From: Pyrocephalus nanus
Lineage: Eukaryota > Chordata > Aves > Passeriformes > Tyrannidae
Direction: 5' to 3'
Length of the DNA: 64,000 bases
NCBI GenBank assembly: GCA_038380795.1
Contig: CM076260.1
Span: 31,778,634-31,842,633, forward strand
Positions 60,013-64,000 of the stretch are shown here, piece by piece. Numbering within the stretch: the first letter of the stretch is position 1; every line of letters starts with the position of its first letter. The position numbers and the translations under genes were made by a program. The notes under the pieces were generated by a model. That model was not told the origin of the DNA, ran no database searches, and saw nothing but the letters and a program-made list of their open reading frames with translations.

Positions 60013-61943
60013 TCTACTTTTATTGAGATAATGAATATTAAATTCTTTACAATTAGTAAAAAAACCCCAAACCAAAATCTAAACCAGAAAAAGCTAAAAA
60101 TACATACATGACTTCCATAAGATATCTTTGGTTTTGAAAGCTTAATACTTTATTTGTTTTGCTTTACAGTGTGTTCAGTTTAATGCAAAATAATGTAGGA
60201 AGGGATAAAAAAAAAAAAAAGAAGTGTGTTACTTAAAGTTGAAAATAATATTCGTGTTTCCATTTTTCATTTTGTTCCTGAGGTGAAAATTAATGTAATA
60301 TGATCCACAATGTTAAATTCTTGGATATTTGTTAAAGAGAGGAAAATGAAATTGAAGCTAAATATTCATGTAATTAAGGAAGAAAAGGAAAAAATGGCTG
60401 TGATGATTGCAGTATCTTTTTATTTAGCAGAGTGCCTGCTTCACTTTGTCATTTGATCTTAGATCCACTACCCCCTTAAAAACATCTAACCATCAGATTA
60501 TCATCAGATGGATAATGTGTCCTAGCTGATTGAAATGAAGGCTGCATGTGGCCTTGGTGACCAAGGACTTGGTGACCTGGTGTTTTCTCTTAGAAGAGTT
60601 TCCTAACCTCTGGAGGTGTGCTTTTTGAATGAAATATTTTGCATGGTCTGAAACGAAGGCTCAGGTGCCACAAATAAATGCTCTCATCTTTGAGCCAATG
60701 TCCTCACTTGGGAAATAGCAATGGCAGCACAGCAGTTCTCATTCTCCCAGAAATTTTTTTCCAGCCATAATTGCTCAGGAAGGTTTGAATTTAAAAACAC
60801 CTGAGACACATTTTATGGCTGAATTTACAACTTGACTAAAGGCTTTCCTTGACTTCACTTCTTGCCTCTTTGCCAAAATAAATAGGCTGATCTTAGCATG
60901 TGACTGTGGTGGTTTGTCCTCCGCGTGAGCTTCTGTACAGAATTTGTAATTATGCTTAAGGGTTGGTCCTGGGAGCATGATTCTGCATGAGTTATTTTCA
61001 GTTTACTTTCATATCAGACATACTGAGACCCTGTGTGCCTGCAGTTGCTGTGCTTCAGTACAGTTCACAGCCTCAGCGATGGCTCTTGCACGTGAAGAGA
61101 GAGTGCGTTTGCTGTATTGCCTGCACCATGACACTTGCTATTGAAAACCTTAAAGCTATCTCAGATTTCTTCTAAAAGATGGGTTTGACCAAGCCTGGTC
61201 TTGTGTGTAGATCTTGTAACACTTGGGCAAAAAATTTATAACCATTTTTGTGGTAATGCTGGTTGGTAATTTTTAGTCATTGTTGACTATAACAGAATCA
61301 TGAGCAGGGATGAGCTTTCTTGCAGCATTCCTGTTAAATTAATAAGTAACATTTTATACATGATGGGTACAGGAAGCAGTGTTCAGATAATGTATTTGAG
61401 GTTTTAAAATCCATTGGTAAAACACAGTTGGACTTTGATCTCAATCTTTTAACTATTTTCTGAATGAGAATTGAGCGTAATGTTCTTTAGCTGGATTTCT
61501 TGTACCTTGTGGTCCGTAAAAGTAAGGAGCTATGGGAGCTGCATCAGGCACTTTCTGCGGCTCCCTGTAAGAAAAACAACCTGTTTGGAAGGAGTACGTT
61601 TGTCTTCAACTGTGGCAAGATGTGAGCAAAGATTAGCTGTGGTCCAAAGTCCACACACTGCACAACCCCATACCAAGGTTTAGGGAAGCTCAGAACTTTC
61701 TCAAATCTTGCAGAGAGCTAGTGTCTTACAAAAAAGAAATGAGAGAGTTGAGCTGTGGTCAGGATGTGGCTAATGTGGAAGTTGTTATGGTTTGCAGTTT
61801 TCCCTGCTGCCAAAATCCTGTCAGTGCTAATAGCAGATTTTGTCTGATTTGTTGCTGTTCAGATTCCAAGCCTTTACAGCACTTGGTCTTCTGTGAAAAT
61901 GCAGACTATTCTGGAACACTACAAGAATTAAAGGTTATTTTAG

Positions 61944-62335
61944 AGTCACAGGATAGTTTGAGTTGGAAGGGACCTTTAAAGAGATCTAGTCTGTCTAACC
62001 CCTCTGTCCTCACTAGGTTATTCAAAGCTCCATCCACCCTGACTTTGAATGTTTCAGGACTGTGACATCCACAGCTTCTCCAGGCAAGCCTCATTGTAAA
62101 GACTTTCTTATGTCCAATCTAAATCTACTCTTTTTCAGTTTGAAACTGTTGTTCTGTTACTATAGGCCTTGGCAGAAAGTCTCTCTCCTTCTTTCTTATA
62201 GGCCTCTTTGATATATGGAAAGGCCTCAATAAAGTCTCTGGGGAGCCTTCTCTTCTTTACAGTGAACAATCATGACTCTCTCAGCCTTTCTTCATTGGAG
62301 AGGTGTTCAGCCCTTTGATAATTTTTATGTGGTCT
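61944..62335 (-). mobile_element. CR1 LINE fragment, antisense (about 390 bases)
   Basis: It starts with 'gagtcacaggatagtttgag' and proceeds through 'ttggaagggacctttaaaga', 'cttatgtccaatctaaatct', 'tcagtttgaaactgttgttc' and 'ctctctcagcctttcttcat'. This is the full order of a CR1 3'UTR plus RT end in reverse complement. It is diverged and dead. Confidence 0.88.
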
Positions 62336-64000
62336 AGGTGGATTTTATTCCTAAAGCATACATTGCAGATCTTTTATTGAGGTAGTGTAAATGATCTTTA
62401 CATTTTGCTGTAATTATTATTGTTTTCCTGTGTCATAGTAATAGGCCCATTATACTCATCTTCCCAAGAAACCTGATGGATTGGTTGCCAAAACCTGTTC
62501 TCTGTCACTTCGAGTAGCTTTTTTGTCCTTTGCTGTTAAGACTGTCTGAAATTACTCTCCCGCTCTTTTATGTTAAGAGAAAGCTTTCAGTCGCCTCCCT
62601 CAGAATTACTTTATTGATGACATCTGTGAACTTGGCAATAGATTTTTTTGTCCTTTTTTTTTAGACAATATTTGAGTAGATTTCGACAAGAATCTTCCTT
62701 TTTTAGTTATATGTTTCTGAAGGAGTTTCTCCTGAGTTCACTGATCTGTAGCAGATTCTGTTTCAGCCCATTACCTGTACATTACACTTGTACTTTTTGT
62801 GAGAAGTACAAGCTGATACAGAGAGATGAGAAAGGAAATTGAAACTGATAATGTAAGTGTTTTTAGGAACTCATTCTATCTCTGACAGAATTATGGATTC
62901 TGTACAGAGAGGGATGGCAGTAAATAGTTCCTGGACTGTACCCATTAATCTGCAGATGCCGATTGTCATTAGTTTCTAGTATTTTCTCCTTTAATAAAGT
63001 AGCTAAATCAAAGTTGGTACTATTTGGAAACACCTGATTTACTTGCTATTTGTTGTGCTGGTAGTAACTCAGAGAGTACAATTGTATTTTTTTTAGCCCA
63101 ACCTCTTTGCAGTGGTCTGCGGTCAAGCATCTGGGGTTTCCTTCAGACCTCCAGTAGTCTTTGATGCTGCCATCTGCAGTGCCTAGCTTATTTGATTGAC
63201 TTGGATCATGGCTGAGTATCTGTTCTTATTTTCCTGAAGTATTAGTTCCATTTTCACTCTGATATGTACCAGGAAGTGTTGTTTGGCAATGATTTTTTAA
63301 TTGCTGGACTTTTGGAAGCAATTTATCATGCAAATGTATCTCTCTTCTGTTATTTGTGTACGTATGTATTTGTCAACTGATAAAACTCAGTGCAGGTTGG
63401 TTGCTTGTTTATCTCTGTATTTACTTAGTTTTGTTCTGTTATGCTGCAAAGAGAGGGCTATATAGCTCAAGTTCAAAACTTGACAAGACAGCTGGGTTCA
63501 GGGAGGTGACAAGAGTGTGTGTTGGTTACCCGTGGGAGTCCCCAGGCTATTTCTAAAACATTCACGAGGGCACTCACAGAGAACAGTTACTGGTAGGCTC
63601 AAGGTTACCATTCTGTTGTTTCTCTGTTGGAACTGTAGGGTTGCTTGAATTCTGGGTGCTTAGTATGACTCTTCTAACAAAATAGATTATATTGTCACCA
63701 GGTAGTGTAAGCTTTCTACATCAAGTATTTTTCTGAAAAGTAGTTAGGTTGTGAAGAGTTTTTGAATTGCTGGTGGATTACCAAAAATTCAAGAGCATTC
63801 ACAAGTGGGGGTTGGTTTGTGGTTTGCGTTTTTCTCCCCTGAAATTGGTGGTTGGAAATATTCCTCAGATTTTCCCATATCGGGGGTATGAATTTTTTGG
63901 GTTCATATGACTTAAAATAAATTACTGTGATTCAGCATCTTTCTGAACCGGCTTGACAAAAGCTGCTGTAAAATGCAATACATGCTTGCTTTAAGTGGTA

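Larger units (their letters stand above)
42216..64000 (+). other. MYO6: Probable MYO6 intron 1 (runs past window end)
   Basis: I looked for the myosin VI N-terminal coding exon (beginning MEDGKPVW in mammals) and did not find it, so this 21.8 kb should be intronic. It holds CR1 fragments at 44.4-45.2, 48.7, 58.0 and 62.0 kb, a 36-T tract at 52620, short hairpins and palindromes, and one ORF with signal-peptide character at 51.05 kb. The remainder is AT-rich and unrecognised. Confidence 0.5.

Noticed and set aside
42216..64000. MYO6 coding exons
   Set aside because: I searched by eye for the N-terminal coding exon and the P-loop GESGAGKTE region on the plus strand and found neither.
1..64000. 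CRISPR arrays, bacterial operons, tRNA or rRNA genes, intact proviruses
   Set aside because: No spaced direct repeats, no tRNA or rRNA signatures and no paired LTRs were seen. The genome context is vertebrate.

Overview
The window is vertebrate nuclear DNA and almost certainly avian. It carries intron-split genes with GT-AG junctions, an AT-rich background, one CpG island, and several fragments of CR1 LINEs whose 3' ends carry the typical ATTCTRTG-like octamer. No bacterial, organellar or intact viral gene was seen. The species was not determined.

Positions 1-28.2 kb hold the 3' part of SENP6, the SUMO-specific protease of peptidase family C48, on the + strand. I could place 17 coding exons (1428-27899). 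Every junction is GT-AG and the exon phases join without a break, giving 955 codons plus a stop. By comparison with the mammalian protein as I recall it (about 1112 residues), roughly the first 180 residues lie upstream of the window. The visible part contains a CxxC...CxxC zinc-ribbon-like segment, a SUMO-interaction motif followed by acidic residues, a basic NLS-like patch, and a catalytic domain whose His, Asp and Cys lie on three exons. A long low-complexity insert separates the His from the Asp. A short 3' UTR ends near an AATAAA at 28204.

Positions 28.2-41.2 kb are intergenic. They contain a CR1 copy of about 1.1 kb, smaller CR1 pieces, a 36-T tract, a long polypyrimidine tract and an A-rich microsatellite, but no gene I can support.

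Positions 41.27-42.45 kb form a strong CpG island with a GC-box-rich, TATA-less promoter and a CAG|GTAAGG splice donor at 42215/42216. The gene order SENP6 then MYO6, both on the same strand, is known in vertebrates, so this is most likely the promoter and non-coding first exon of MYO6 (myosin VI). No MYO6 coding exon was found. The remaining 21.8 kb is then mostly MYO6 intron 1, with CR1 fragments, a second 36-T tract and a few perfect hairpins or palindromes.

Items most worth a second look are: the optional zinc-ribbon segment of SENP6; a signal-peptide plus RPRG-containing ORF with a splice donor at 51.05-51.21 kb that resembles the start of glucosidase II beta; a possible cryptic terminal exon in a SENP6 intron at 16977; a CTCF-like site in an isolated GC-rich patch at 26.86 kb; a minus-strand poly(A) with AATAAA at 32.17 kb; and a 12-bp perfect hairpin at 59985. 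I did not find a clearly new multi-gene system.
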